Positions 15,668-23,077 are shown, counted from the stretch's first letter. The stretch is DNA of 40,068 nt from RGIG3009 sp045541495 (GCA_045541495.1 JAZQJE010000034.1:1-40068); one strand, 5' to 3'. Notes: generated by a model not told the origin, from the letters alone. Made by a program: numbers and translations.

Positions 15668-15696
15668 ATAGTATCACTTTACTTTGTTAAAGTCAA
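15668..15696 (-). promoter_or_regulatory. Promoter of the his operon, with candidate operator
   Basis: On the minus strand, TTGACT, 17 bases, then TACTAT preceded by TGA (extended -10). The spacer contains the palindrome ACTTT-GTT-AAAGT (15681-15693), well placed for a repressor to block polymerase. The predicted leader is only about 25 bases, leaving no room for a T-box or attenuator. Confidence 0.82.
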
Positions 15697-15722
15697 GACT
15701 TTTTTCAAAAAAATAGGGGAAG

Positions 15723-15750
15723 TTGGGGGCAGAACGAATTCTGCCCCCAA
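15723..15750 (-). terminator. Terminator after the ECF S-component gene
   Basis: A perfect 12-bp stem (15723-15734 with 15739-15750) with loop CGAA lies five bases after the stop codon. On the minus strand a T-run follows after about ten bases. Confidence 0.75.
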
Positions 15751-15754
15751 CCGA

Positions 15755-16273
15755 TCATAAATGGGAACTGTATTTTTCCAGTTTGTTGAGCAAGGCCGTC
15801 AACGGGACGATAAGCAATCCCAAACACAAGTTGCCGATGCCATGGATCACGTCAAAAGGAAAGCCCGCCGCGATCCATGTGAGTATACCGCGGAGATCCA
15901 AGCGGAAGAACAAGGCTTGGGCGGGCGCATATAAAACGCCGTATAACAGACCATGCAGACCGCAAGGGACCGCATAGACGGGGACTGCCGCGAAAGGAGG
16001 CAAGTTGCGGGGAAGCAGCATAGTGACACCCCACAATACCGTCCACAGATAGAGATACGGGATCCACCAGGTGTGAAAACCCGCGAACAAGCCTTGCAAA
16101 AATACACATACGTAGATAGGGTATAAGGCTTTGCGGCGATATACCAACGTATACACCATAGTGAGCACACTCAGCAAATGGATATTGGGCAAAAACTCCA
16201 TCACCTGTTTGCTGACGAACATGAGCGTGCCCAATAATGCGAAGGTCACCAGTTCACGAACGGTGAGTTTCAT
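15755..16273 (-). CDS. ECF-transporter S component-like membrane protein, probably for corrinoid
   Basis: A 172-residue protein with about six hydrophobic helices (for example residues 9-25, 33-45, 50-65, 70-87, 95-115 and 145-165) and the N-terminal pattern of ECF S components (TVRELVTFALLGTLMFVSKQVMEFLPNIH). S components bind a vitamin and work with a shared EcfA/A'/T energising module, which is not in this window. It shares one base (TAATG) with the upstream DUF4430 lipoprotein gene, and both lie behind a cobalamin riboswitch. Cobalamin or a related corrinoid is therefore the likely substrate. That assignment is inference from context. Confidence 0.78.
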   Translation of the reverse strand: MKLTVRELVTFALLGTLMFVSKQVMEFLPNIHLLSVLTMVYTLVYRRKALYPIYVCVFLQGLFAGFHTWWIPYLYLWTVLWGVTMLLPRNLPPFAAVPVYAVPCGLHGLLYGVLYAPAQALFFRLDLRGILTWIAAGFPFDVIHGIGNLCLGLLIVPLTALLNKLEKYSSHL

Positions 16274-16749
16274 TATTTTTCCACCTTAAAGGCATAGGTG
16301 GCGCCGTCGGTGACGGGGGTGGTGTCTACACCGGATACAGCGTATTCTCCGTTGATATAAAACGCCCAATAGGCTCCGTCTTTGTCGTAGTCGACGGTGA
16401 TACCGTTGACGGTTTTTACATACAGGCCGTAATCGCCCATGGTGCCGTCGATCAAGTCGAGGTTTTGCAGTGCCGTGCCCACCATCACCTCGTCGGTTAA
16501 GATAGCGAATTCGGTGGTGTTGCCTTCGCCGTCGGCCACGGTGAACAGGAACCGCATTTCGCCCCTGCCCAGTTCTGTAGGACCGGACATGGTGGTCGTG
16601 GTGGTGACTGCCGCTGTGGTGGTCGCGGTCGTGGTTGTCGTGGTGTTATTGCCATCCACACAACCGGTCATTGTCAGTGCCATTGCCGCTGTCAGCACCA
16701 AACAAAGAACTACCGAGAACCATGGTTTTAATAAACTGTTCTTTTTCAT
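16273..16749 (-). CDS. DUF4430 lipoprotein (transcobalamin C-terminal-like domain)
   Basis: A 158-residue surface lipoprotein. Residues 1-29 form a signal peptide ending in the lipobox MTGC (lipidated Cys30). A Thr-rich spacer (about 34-52) is followed by one DUF4430 domain with the family pattern VGTALQNLDLIDG ... YGLYVKTVNGITVDYDKDGAYWAFYINGEYAVSGVDT. DUF4430 is related to the C-terminal domain of intrinsic factor/transcobalamin, which caps bound cobalamin. The start at 16749 follows AGGAG by nine bases; the frame continues upstream into the riboswitch but without a signal sequence. Together with the ECF component it forms a probable corrinoid capture and uptake unit. Confidence 0.87.
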   Translation of the reverse strand: MKKNSLLKPWFSVVLCLVLTAAMALTMTGCVDGNNTTTTTTATTTAAVTTTTTMSGPTELGRGEMRFLFTVADGEGNTTEFAILTDEVMVGTALQNLDLIDGTMGDYGLYVKTVNGITVDYDKDGAYWAFYINGEYAVSGVDTTPVTDGATYAFKVEK

Positions 16750-16814
16750 AGGATTTCTCTCCTTATTGTGTTGTCCTCCCCCACCGGCACTCGCAGGAAC
16801 GGGGAAAGCTTGTT

Positions 16815-17000
16815 TCAGAGAAATCGGGTATTTCGACTGCGGTTTCTTTTGCCGCCTTCTCAAACAAGTTGTTCAATGGCGTTTCTCCCGTTTGCGGCAA
16901 CAGGTACAGGCAAAAGCAATTTTAACCTCACGGCGACGGGCTCGTGTCGGATTTTCACCGACTTCCCCGCTTTCTCCTCGCTATTCTACCGCGTTTATAG
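16815..17000 (-). ncRNA. Cobalamin riboswitch in the leader of the DUF4430-ECF operon
   Basis: Conserved B12-aptamer elements occur in order on the minus strand: a 5' GGU (16990-16988), the box GGTGAAAATCC (16959-16949) followed by GACACGAGCCCGTCGCCGTGA, and the 3' block AGTCGAAATACCC near 16836-16824. The next bases, GATTTCTCT (16825-16817), are exactly complementary to AGAGAAATC (16760-16752), which covers the 3' end of the SD and the spacer before the ATG. This points to translational control. A G-rich/C-rich hairpin sits between (TCCCC with GGGGGA, about 16770-16805). The region 16750-17112 holds no gene apart from this element. Confidence 0.87.
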
Positions 17001-17062
17001 GGCTTTTGCAAGGGGGAACGACAAGTTCAAACGGAAAAAGCGCGACTTTCTCAAAATTTTCC

Positions 17063-17091
17063 TTGACATTCTGTTTAGAATTGGATATAAT
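17063..17091 (+). promoter_or_regulatory. Consensus promoter for tRNA-Lys
   Basis: TTGACA, 17 bases, TATAAT: a perfect sigma-A consensus, 21 bases upstream of the mature tRNA 5' end. Confidence 0.93.
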
Positions 17092-17112
17092 ATCGTAGCG
17101 TCAAACAAATAC

Positions 17113-17188
17113 GAACCATTAGCTCAGTTGGCAGAGCACCTGACTTTTAATCAGGGTGTCCGGGGTTCGAATCCCCGATGGTTCACCA
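17113..17188 (+). tRNA. tRNA-Lys (anticodon UUU)
   Basis: A full cloverleaf of 76 bases: acceptor GAACCAT/ATGGTTC, D arm with AGCTCAGTTGGCAGAGC, anticodon stem CCTGA/TCAGG with loop CTTTTAA (anticodon TTT), T arm CGGGGTTCGAATCCCCG, and an encoded CCA end. A strong promoter precedes it and a terminator follows directly. Confidence 0.98.
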
Positions 17189-17193
17189 AAAAA

Positions 17194-17225
17194 GCCGTTC
17201 ACACTGTTGTGTGGGCGGCTTTTTT
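17194..17225 (+). terminator. Terminator of the tRNA-Lys transcript
   Basis: An 11-bp stem with two G-U pairs (17194-17204 with 17209-17219), loop TGTT, followed by a run of six T. Confidence 0.92.
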
Positions 17226-17281
17226 CTATGAGGCGATGGGATTCGAAACGAACACATAACATTTTCTAACAGACTACAAGG

Positions 17282-17313
17282 TCGCTTGCTTTTGGGGCAA
17301 GTGATCTTTTTTT
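17282..17313 (+). terminator. Second plus-strand terminator with no gene in front of it
   Basis: An 8-bp stem (17282-17289 with 17297-17304, one G-U pair) is followed by TCTTTTTTT. No ORF lies between the tRNA terminator and this hairpin; it is either a back-up terminator or the end of a small transcript. The rest of 17226-17405 shows only a short palindromic repeat fragment. Confidence 0.7.
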
Positions 17314-17321
17314 ACTATCCC

Positions 17322-17368
17322 GCCACCAATGCTCTGCGTTGGTCCCCCCTTTTTTTAGCAAGGGAGGC
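17322..17368. repeat. Degenerate palindromic repeat fragment
   Basis: The stretch contains the hairpin ACCAA/TTGGT (17325-17329 with 17339-17343) followed by CCCCCC, a T-run and AAGGGAGG. It resembles degraded copies of the short palindromic interspersed elements common in gut Clostridia; compare 134-153 and 18529-18563. The assignment rests on general resemblance. Confidence 0.3.
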
Positions 17369-17405
17369 ATGGTCGGAAAGAAATTCGAAAAAATAGGAAA
17401 AACTA

Positions 17406-17434
17406 TGGAAATTCGTACAGGATAGTGTTACAAT
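17406..17434 (+). promoter_or_regulatory. Probable ddh promoter
   Basis: TGGAAA (four of six -35 bases), 17 bases, then TACAAT with an upstream TG (extended -10). It lies 33 bases before the ddh start. Confidence 0.55.
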
Positions 17435-17467
17435 ACTTTTCGTAAAAAACTTGGGAGGCTGATGAAA

Positions 17468-18454
17468 ATGAATGTACGTATCGGGATCGTAGGATACGGC
17501 AACTTGGGTCGGGGAATCGAATGTGCCATGAAACAAAACGCCGATCTGCAACTGGCGGCGATCTTTACCAGACGGCCTCCCCATACCATCACCCCGCTGA
17601 CTGCGAGGGTACCCGTGTATACGGCGGACGAGATCCTCAATCATAAAGACAAGGTGGATGTACTCATCCTTTGCGGTGGCAGTGCTACCGATCTGCCCTC
17701 CCAAACGCCCCTATATGCCCGCCATTTCCATGTGGTGGACAGTTTTGACACTCACGCCCGTATCCCCGAACATTTTGCGGCGGTGAACGCTGCAGCGACT
17801 GAAAGCGGACACGTGGCACTGATCTCCTGCGGTTGGGATCCGGGAATGTTCTCCCTCAATCGTTTATATGCGGGGGCGATTTTGCCCGACGGCGCCGATT
17901 ACACGTTTTGGGGCAAGGGGGTTTCCCAAGGTCACTCCGATGCCATTCGCCGTATTGATGGGGTGGTGGATGCGAAACAATATACCATTCCCAAAGAGGA
18001 AGCGCTTATGGCAGTGAGAAGCGGTGTCAATCCTGCTCTTACGGTTCGTGACAAGCATTTGCGGGAATGTTTTGTAGTGGTCGCCGATGGCGCAGACAAA
18101 GCAACGATCGAACAAGAGATCAAGACCATGCCCAACTATTTTGCCGATTACGATACGGTGGTGCATTTCATCACCAAAGAAGAATTGGATCGTGATCACA
18201 GCGGTATTCCCCACGGCGGATTTGTGATTCGTTCGGGCAAAACGGGATGGGAACGGGAACATTCCCATCTGATCGAATATCGGTTACAGTTGGATTCCAA
18301 TCCCGAATTCACCTCGTCCGTACTGGCGGCGTATGCCCGCGCGGTAGCGCGATTGGCCGCAGAGGGCGTTTCGGGTTGCAAGACGGTGTTGGATATTCCT
18401 CCTGCGTATCTCTCTCCCTTGTCGGGCGAGGAATTACGGAAAACGTTGCTGTGA
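17468..18454 (+). CDS. ddh: meso-Diaminopimelate dehydrogenase
   Basis: NADPH-dependent enzyme that makes meso-DAP from tetrahydrodipicolinate in one step, for lysine and peptidoglycan. The N-terminal Rossmann motif is IGIVGYGNLGRGIE. Other family blocks are VDVLILCGGSATDLP, VVDSFDTHARIPEH, SCGWDPGMFSLNRL, TFWGKGVSQGHSDAIRRIDGV and the C-terminal HSHLIEYRLQLDSNPEFTSSVLAAYARA. Two in-frame ATGs occur; the second (17468) sits nine bases from GGGAGG and gives the family-typical MNVRIGIVGYG start, so it was chosen over 17462. The gene is alone, with a probable promoter at 17406-17434, and converges on the large surface-protein gene. Confidence 0.96.
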   Translation: MNVRIGIVGYGNLGRGIECAMKQNADLQLAAIFTRRPPHTITPLTARVPVYTADEILNHKDKVDVLILCGGSATDLPSQTPLYARHFHVVDSFDTHARIPEHFAAVNAAATESGHVALISCGWDPGMFSLNRLYAGAILPDGADYTFWGKGVSQGHSDAIRRIDGVVDAKQYTIPKEEALMAVRSGVNPALTVRDKHLRECFVVVADGADKATIEQEIKTMPNYFADYDTVVHFITKEELDRDHSGIPHGGFVIRSGKTGWEREHSHLIEYRLQLDSNPEFTSSVLAAYARAVARLAAEGVSGCKTVLDIPPAYLSPLSGEELRKTLL

Positions 18455-18491
18455 TATAGCCGAGGGGAGTTCAGCTCCCCTCGGCTATATC
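18453..18491 (+). repeat. 17-bp perfect hairpin overlapping the ddh stop codon
   Basis: Arms 18453-18469 and 18475-18491 are exactly complementary with loop TTCAG. The first arm begins inside the TGA stop. No T-run follows on either strand, so it is not a standard intrinsic terminator; it may stabilise the 3' end of the mRNA. Confidence 0.65.
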
Positions 18492-18528
18492 ATGCCGCCG
18501 TCACGGTTGCGTTACACCACCTCGTCCA

Positions 18529-18563
18529 CCGCAAGCGGTCCCCTTCCCCTCAAGGGGAAGGGG
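18529..18563. repeat. Palindromic interspersed-repeat-like segment
   Basis: Two hairpins stand side by side: CCGC-AA-GCGG (18529-18538) and CCCCTTCCCC-TCAA-GGGGAAGGGG (18540-18563). The pairing of these two hairpins is reminiscent of short repeated palindromes scattered through Oscillospirales genomes. Copy number could not be tested here. Confidence 0.4.
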
Positions 18564-18577
18564 TAGTTGTAGAACAT

Positions 18578-18612
18578 AAAAAAGGGAAGTCCCGAGGGGA
18601 CTTCCCTTTTTT
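18578..18612. terminator. Bidirectional terminator between ddh and the surface-protein gene
   Basis: A perfect 16-bp stem (18578-18593 with 18597-18612) starts with six A and ends with six T, with a three-base loop. It works for either strand and lies between two convergent genes. Confidence 0.93.
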
Positions 18613-18614
18613 AT

Positions 18615-21506
18615 TTAATCTTTCTTTTTGGTGAGCAACAGGGCAATCGCGCAGACAGCGGCGGCCGCTGCTACCACGATCCACAACCACGATCTGCTCT
18701 TAACGCCGGTATCGGGTGAGAGCGTCGTGTTAGTTGAGGTGGTCGTATCGATTGCGGTAGTCGTGTCTGTTGAGGTGGTTGTGTCTTCCTTCTCTACCTC
18801 GCGAGTCTGTTCATCACCGCAAACGGTGCAGTTCCGTTTTTCTGTATCGTCGTCGGCAGATGTCCACTGAGAATAGGTGTGGTCGCCGCTTTCCACGTAC
18901 TCACAAACCGTACACACATGGGTGTGGGTGCCTGTTTTGCCTTTGCTGCCGATCTGCCATTCGCCGTAAGTATGGGCTTCGATGGCAGAATAACCGCAAT
19001 CGGCACACTTCTTTTCATGATTTTCCTTATCGCATACGATCCAGTCGCCAAACACATGATCCGCCGTGATCTTTTCGTCACAGACTTCGCAGATCCTGGT
19101 ATGGTTTTTCGTATCGTCTGTTTCCCAGTCGGGTAACAGATGTTGACATTCGGCGTCAAAGAAATAGGAAACGTTGAGGGTACGATTACTCCAAAAATAA
19201 TAGTCTTCTGACAGCACCGTGTTGTTGACGATGATCGTTATATCCCGTGCGAAGACATAGCCATCTTCCGGCACAAAGTTTGCGGCAACACCGTAGGATT
19301 TTCCTTCACGGAAATACCCTTCGTACCACAAATTCATACGGGGAGTACCCACAAGCCACATGGAATCATTCCGCGAATCCGCCACGGAAACATGTTCGCC
19401 GCTTGTGATGGTGACGGTGGGTAACACGCTGGCGTGGTCGCCCACCACCGGCGGATCCATAGTCAACTGAATACAGTCGATTTCTTTAAGGCCTGCAACG
19501 AACTCGTCTTCCGCTATCAAGAGGTTGGCCAGACCGTACGTGTAAAAGTCTTGACATTTCTCACCGTTAAGGAAGACAAGGGGGTTATCGTCAAAGAAGG
19601 TCCCCTCTTCTGCTGAGATGCCGATAAGGCGGGAATAGGATTCACCTTCTTCAAAGATACCGTCAAAAGGTTCGTACATCTGTTCTTCTTCGTTCCAACG
19701 AAGCCACTCCACTTCTGCTTTATACGGAGCGTCTTCGGGAACGGTGATCGTGGTTTGTGTTTCCCCGCCGATAGCAAACGACGGGACGTCTTCCAGCCGG
19801 ATCTCCTCAAGCGCTTCGCCCAACAGAAAGTCCACCGTTAAGAGGGTTGTCTGCGCGAAATCGCAACCAATATTGCAAAGCTCTCCGTCCACCCACGATT
19901 CCAGATCCTCGGTAAAGGTATAGTCATCTGTCGCTTGGATTTCCACAAACGCCAGATACCATTTTCCCTCTTCAAGTTTTTCTACCGAATCACCCGTTTC
20001 CATATCCAGCCACTCCACCGAAGCGACGGTGTAGGCGGCATCTTTCGGGATGGAAAAATATTTGTCGGAAGGGATGTCGCCGGCCTCAGGTTTGGTGGTA
20101 GTGATCTCGATTTTATCGATACTGTCACCCAATATATACGGTTTTTTCAAGAAGACGGTGTTGGGATCGCCTGCCCAGTTAGCATGGCGGCTGCCGTCCA
20201 GTTTCACGATAAGGTCTTCACTGAATTCGTATCCTTCTTTGGATTCCAGATAAACATAAAACCAATAGTTTTCGCCTTTTTTTGCCTTGCCCACAGCCGG
20301 TTCGTATTCGCTATCGCACCATTCTCCGTAGGCGGTATAGGGTGCATCTTTCGGGACAGTGAGTTGTACCGGTGTTTCAGGAAAGGTATCCCCCACTTTC
20401 AATGTGGGCAGGCCGGTGACAGTGACATCCGAGATAGAAGTCGCCAGTGTTTCGCGAAAATCGAGTGTCAAGGCAGTCGGATCATAGGGCGAATATGTCG
20501 TTTGTTCATTACCGAGGGTGACGTCCACCATATCCGCCAACACATAACCCGCCTTGGGACGGAACGTGATATTCAGCCAATAAGCCTTCCCTTTTTCGAA
20601 AGTGCCCTCTTCTGCGCCGTCAAAATCGCAGAACCAATAGGCATCAACGGTGTAAGGTGCGTCTGTCGGTACGGGGATGGTGAGAGAATCTTTAGAAAAG
20701 GTCTCGCCCTCTTTTAGTTGAGGAAGGTCTGCTTCGTCCACCGAAACAGCATGGATGGGTTGGACATGGGATACGGTCTGCGATACCGTGCAAACGGTAT
20801 CCGTGTACGAATCTCCTATACATTCGGTACCATCCAGATAAACCAACACGGAATTATCAAACTGATAGCCCACTTCCAACCGGATGGTGATCAAAAACTG
20901 ATACAGGCCGCCATCTTCGAGGATACTGTCGGTATCCATGGGTACAAAGGTTTTCTCTTCATAGTCGTAAATATGCCAGTTGCCCACGGCGGTATAGTGT
21001 TCGCCCGTGAAGGTTTGAGAAGCGGCTTTATCCCCCACCTGTCCCGCGGGAATATCGGTGAGTTCCACTTTGTCGATAACGCCGTTAATCACAGGGGTGC
21101 AAACAACTTCGAACTCATCGGCAGGTATACCGGAAGTGCCAAGAAGCGTCGCTTCACTTTCCGTCCCATAAACAGTAACGGTAGTATCTGCTGTTAGGGT
21201 GTATCCCTCTTTCGCATTCACAGAAAAGATGGTGCTGTAGTTGGTGGCTTCTCCATAAATTGTGTCAACCAACTCGTGATTGTCCAATTTCCACAGACCA
21301 TCGCACGATATCGTATAAGGGGCGTCCTCCGTTACGGAAAATACTACGGTGGGATCATCGCCCAGCAAAGGCGGTTCTACGGTAACCTCGATGGTATCGA
21401 TGGGCGTGCTTTCTCCCTCAGCATACACAGGCAATGCGGCCAGCAAGAGTGAACAAAGCATCAATAAAACAAAAGCAACACTACCGATTTGCGATAACCG
21501 TTTCAT
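18615..21506 (-). CDS. Large modular surface protein with Cys/His repeats and sortase-like tail
   Basis: A 963-residue exported protein. A signal peptide covers residues 1-29 (ending PVYA). It is followed by seven modules of roughly 100 residues (about 36-140, 144-248, 251-350, 358-455, 463-560, 567-665, 673-782). Most contain a conserved I-[DSE]-x-[IV] start, a VPxDAPYT-like core, a tryptophan strand, a GEGKxYW-like turn and GYxF ... LDG. Residues 787-898 carry four CxxC pairs (806/809, 834/837, 865/868, 893/896), three of them in H-x3-CxxC units followed by H-x-[FY]-x2-W, probably metal binding. A Thr-rich linker (905-928) leads to SPDTG (930-934), one membrane helix and KKKD, like a non-canonical sortase signal. 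The function is unknown; adhesion or ligand binding is likely. It is monocistronic. Confidence 0.82.
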   Translation of the reverse strand: MKRLSQIGSVAFVLLMLCSLLLAALPVYAEGESTPIDTIEVTVEPPLLGDDPTVVFSVTEDAPYTISCDGLWKLDNHELVDTIYGEATNYSTIFSVNAKEGYTLTADTTVTVYGTESEATLLGTSGIPADEFEVVCTPVINGVIDKVELTDIPAGQVGDKAASQTFTGEHYTAVGNWHIYDYEEKTFVPMDTDSILEDGGLYQFLITIRLEVGYQFDNSVLVYLDGTECIGDSYTDTVCTVSQTVSHVQPIHAVSVDEADLPQLKEGETFSKDSLTIPVPTDAPYTVDAYWFCDFDGAEEGTFEKGKAYWLNITFRPKAGYVLADMVDVTLGNEQTTYSPYDPTALTLDFRETLATSISDVTVTGLPTLKVGDTFPETPVQLTVPKDAPYTAYGEWCDSEYEPAVGKAKKGENYWFYVYLESKEGYEFSEDLIVKLDGSRHANWAGDPNTVFLKKPYILGDSIDKIEITTTKPEAGDIPSDKYFSIPKDAAYTVASVEWLDMETGDSVEKLEEGKWYLAFVEIQATDDYTFTEDLESWVDGELCNIGCDFAQTTLLTVDFLLGEALEEIRLEDVPSFAIGGETQTTITVPEDAPYKAEVEWLRWNEEEQMYEPFDGIFEEGESYSRLIGISAEEGTFFDDNPLVFLNGEKCQDFYTYGLANLLIAEDEFVAGLKEIDCIQLTMDPPVVGDHASVLPTVTITSGEHVSVADSRNDSMWLVGTPRMNLWYEGYFREGKSYGVAANFVPEDGYVFARDITIIVNNTVLSEDYYFWSNRTLNVSYFFDAECQHLLPDWETDDTKNHTRICEVCDEKITADHVFGDWIVCDKENHEKKCADCGYSAIEAHTYGEWQIGSKGKTGTHTHVCTVCEYVESGDHTYSQWTSADDDTEKRNCTVCGDEQTREVEKEDTTTSTDTTTAIDTTTSTNTTLSPDTGVKSRSWLWIVVAAAAAVCAIALLLTKKKD

Positions 21507-21539
21507 ATACCGTCATCCTTTCTGTTCTTCCATAGATTC

Positions 21540-21568
21540 AGTGTAACAAAAACAGGGAAAAAGTGCAA
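21540..21568 (-). promoter_or_regulatory. Promoter for the large surface-protein gene
   Basis: On the minus strand, TTGCAC, 17 bases, TACACT with upstream TGT (extended -10), 34 bases from the start codon. Confidence 0.75.
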
Positions 21569-21601
21569 GAACATCCACAAAATTTATAAAATTTTACAAA
21601 T

Positions 21602-22525
21602 TTAACCGCCCGCTATGGTGCGTAACACCTGATGAAAATAGGCAGGTAGGTCGCTGTCAAATTCCAAATATTCACCGGTGCGGGGGTGAATAAAGCCGAT
21701 GATTTTGGCATGCAAGCACTGACCTGCAAGGCCCGCCTTGGTGAGGGGGTGGTTGCTGCCACCATAGACGGTATCCCCCGCTACGGGGTGACCGAGAGCG
21801 GCCATGTGTACCCGAATTTGGTGGGTGCGACCCGTTTCCAGTTGCAAACGGACATGGCTGTAACCCGCATATTCCGCCAGTACCCGATAGTGGGTGACGG
21901 CGGGTTTTGAATGTCTATCGGTGACCGCCATTTTTTTGCGATGAATAGGGTGGCGACCGATGGGAGCGTTGACGGTGCCCTCCGTCTCTTTTAAGTGGCC
22001 CACGATGACAGCCTCATAGACACGAGTGAAAGAATGGTCTTTGATTTGCTGTGCCAAGCCTTGGTGGGCGGCATCATTTTTGGCCACAATGAGCAAGCCG
22101 CTGGTGTCTTTATCAATACGGTGAACGATGCCGGGGCGCATGACGCCGCCGATGCCTGACAAGCTGTCCCCGCAATGGGCCAGTAAGGCGTTGACCAACG
22201 TGCCGTCGGGGTTGCCGGCGGCGGGATGCACCACCATACCTTTGGGTTTGTTGACCACCAACAGATCCTCATCTTCATAGACGATATCCAGCGGGATCGC
22301 CTGTGCCACCGCTTCGCAAGGAGCGGGCGCGGGCGGGTCGATCACGATGGTTTCACCATTGTTTAAACGGTCGCCTTTGGATAAGGGCTTTCCGTTTTCC
22401 AAGGTGACACGGCCTTGTTCCATCCATTTTTGAACAATGGCGCGGGTCACGTCCATGACCTGCGCCACATATTGGTCCGCCCGCTTGCCACGAGCGTCCT
22501 CCTCAACCATCTGTTTGATTTTCAT
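21602..22525 (-). CDS. RluA/RluD-family 23S rRNA pseudouridine synthase
   Basis: Isomerises specific uridines in ribosomal RNA. The N-terminal S4 RNA-binding domain covers about residues 15-65. The catalytic motif is GIVHRIDKDTSGLL with Asp138, and GRTHQIRVHMA near residue 235 is the second family block. At 307 residues it matches the RluD-like proteins that follow lspA in many Firmicutes. It overlaps the lspA end by 23 bases and closes the long miaB-to-rluD gene run. Confidence 0.92.
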   Translation of the reverse strand: MKIKQMVEEDARGKRADQYVAQVMDVTRAIVQKWMEQGRVTLENGKPLSKGDRLNNGETIVIDPPAPAPCEAVAQAIPLDIVYEDEDLLVVNKPKGMVVHPAAGNPDGTLVNALLAHCGDSLSGIGGVMRPGIVHRIDKDTSGLLIVAKNDAAHQGLAQQIKDHSFTRVYEAVIVGHLKETEGTVNAPIGRHPIHRKKMAVTDRHSKPAVTHYRVLAEYAGYSHVRLQLETGRTHQIRVHMAALGHPVAGDTVYGGSNHPLTKAGLAGQCLHAKIIGFIHPRTGEYLEFDSDLPAYFHQVLRTIAGG

Positions 22526-23018
22526 GGGTATCCTCCACCTTTTTGGGGGCTTTGTCGTCGTATAAGAAGAAAAAGAAAATGAGCAATAAAATCGCGCCGA
22601 TCACCACGCAGCAGTCGGCAAAATTAAAAACAGGAAAATCAAAGCTGATGGCATCGATATGAAAATGGAGCATATCTACCACGAAACCGTTGGCGATACG
22701 GTCGATGAGGTTGCCGATACCACCTGCCACGATCAAGATCACGCTGATGTTAAACAGGCGAAAACGGCGATAGTTGCCAAACAGCAACAACGCCAGTAAC
22801 GCCGCCATCACAATGCCCGTGAAGATCACAAATCCCCAACGGAACCCTTCCATCATACCAAACGCGGCGCCGCGATTTTCCACATAGGTGAAATCAAACA
22901 CGCCGGGAATGAGAATCAGGGGATCCGCACCTTTGAGATAGGTGACGGTGAGGTTCTTGGTGAGTTGGTCTACACCCACAAGCAGAGCGGTGGCAACCAA
23001 TACGATTGCCTGAAACAT
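22503..23018 (-). CDS. lspA: Lipoprotein signal peptidase (signal peptidase II)
   Basis: A membrane aspartyl protease that removes the signal peptide of prolipoproteins after lipidation. It has four membrane helices in 171 residues. The two catalytic aspartates lie in GGIGNLIDRIANGFVVDMLHF and VFNFADCCVVIG, and VENRGAAFGM is also diagnostic. The ATG at 23018 follows AAAGGAGGT by six bases; the longer frame upstream lacks a ribosome-binding site. Here it would process the DUF4430 lipoprotein among others. Confidence 0.95.
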   Translation of the reverse strand: MFQAIVLVATALLVGVDQLTKNLTVTYLKGADPLILIPGVFDFTYVENRGAAFGMMEGFRWGFVIFTGIVMAALLALLLFGNYRRFRLFNISVILIVAGGIGNLIDRIANGFVVDMLHFHIDAISFDFPVFNFADCCVVIGAILLLIFFFFLYDDKAPKKVEDTHENQTDG

Positions 23019-23040
23019 GGCGGTACCTCCTTTTAAGCGA

Positions 23041-23070
23041 ACAACGGACGGGGAAACCCGTCCGTTGTTT
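23041..23070 (-). repeat. Hairpin between ileS and lspA
   Basis: A perfect 13-bp stem (23041-23053 with 23058-23070), loop of four, lies seven bases after the ileS stop. The following sequence CGCTTAAAAGG lacks a proper T-run, so partial termination or mRNA processing/stability is more likely than full termination. Confidence 0.55.
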
Positions 23071-23077
23071 TCATCGA

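Noticed and set aside
16979..17007. TTGCAA-N17-TAGAAT as promoter of the riboswitch operon
   Set aside because: The -10 would fall on the conserved 5' GGU of the aptamer, so transcription must start further upstream; no better promoter was identified.
19935..20717. 260-codon plus-strand open frame within the surface-protein gene
   Set aside because: Opposite a gene with signal peptide, repeats and its own promoter and terminator; the translated sequence has no coherent features.
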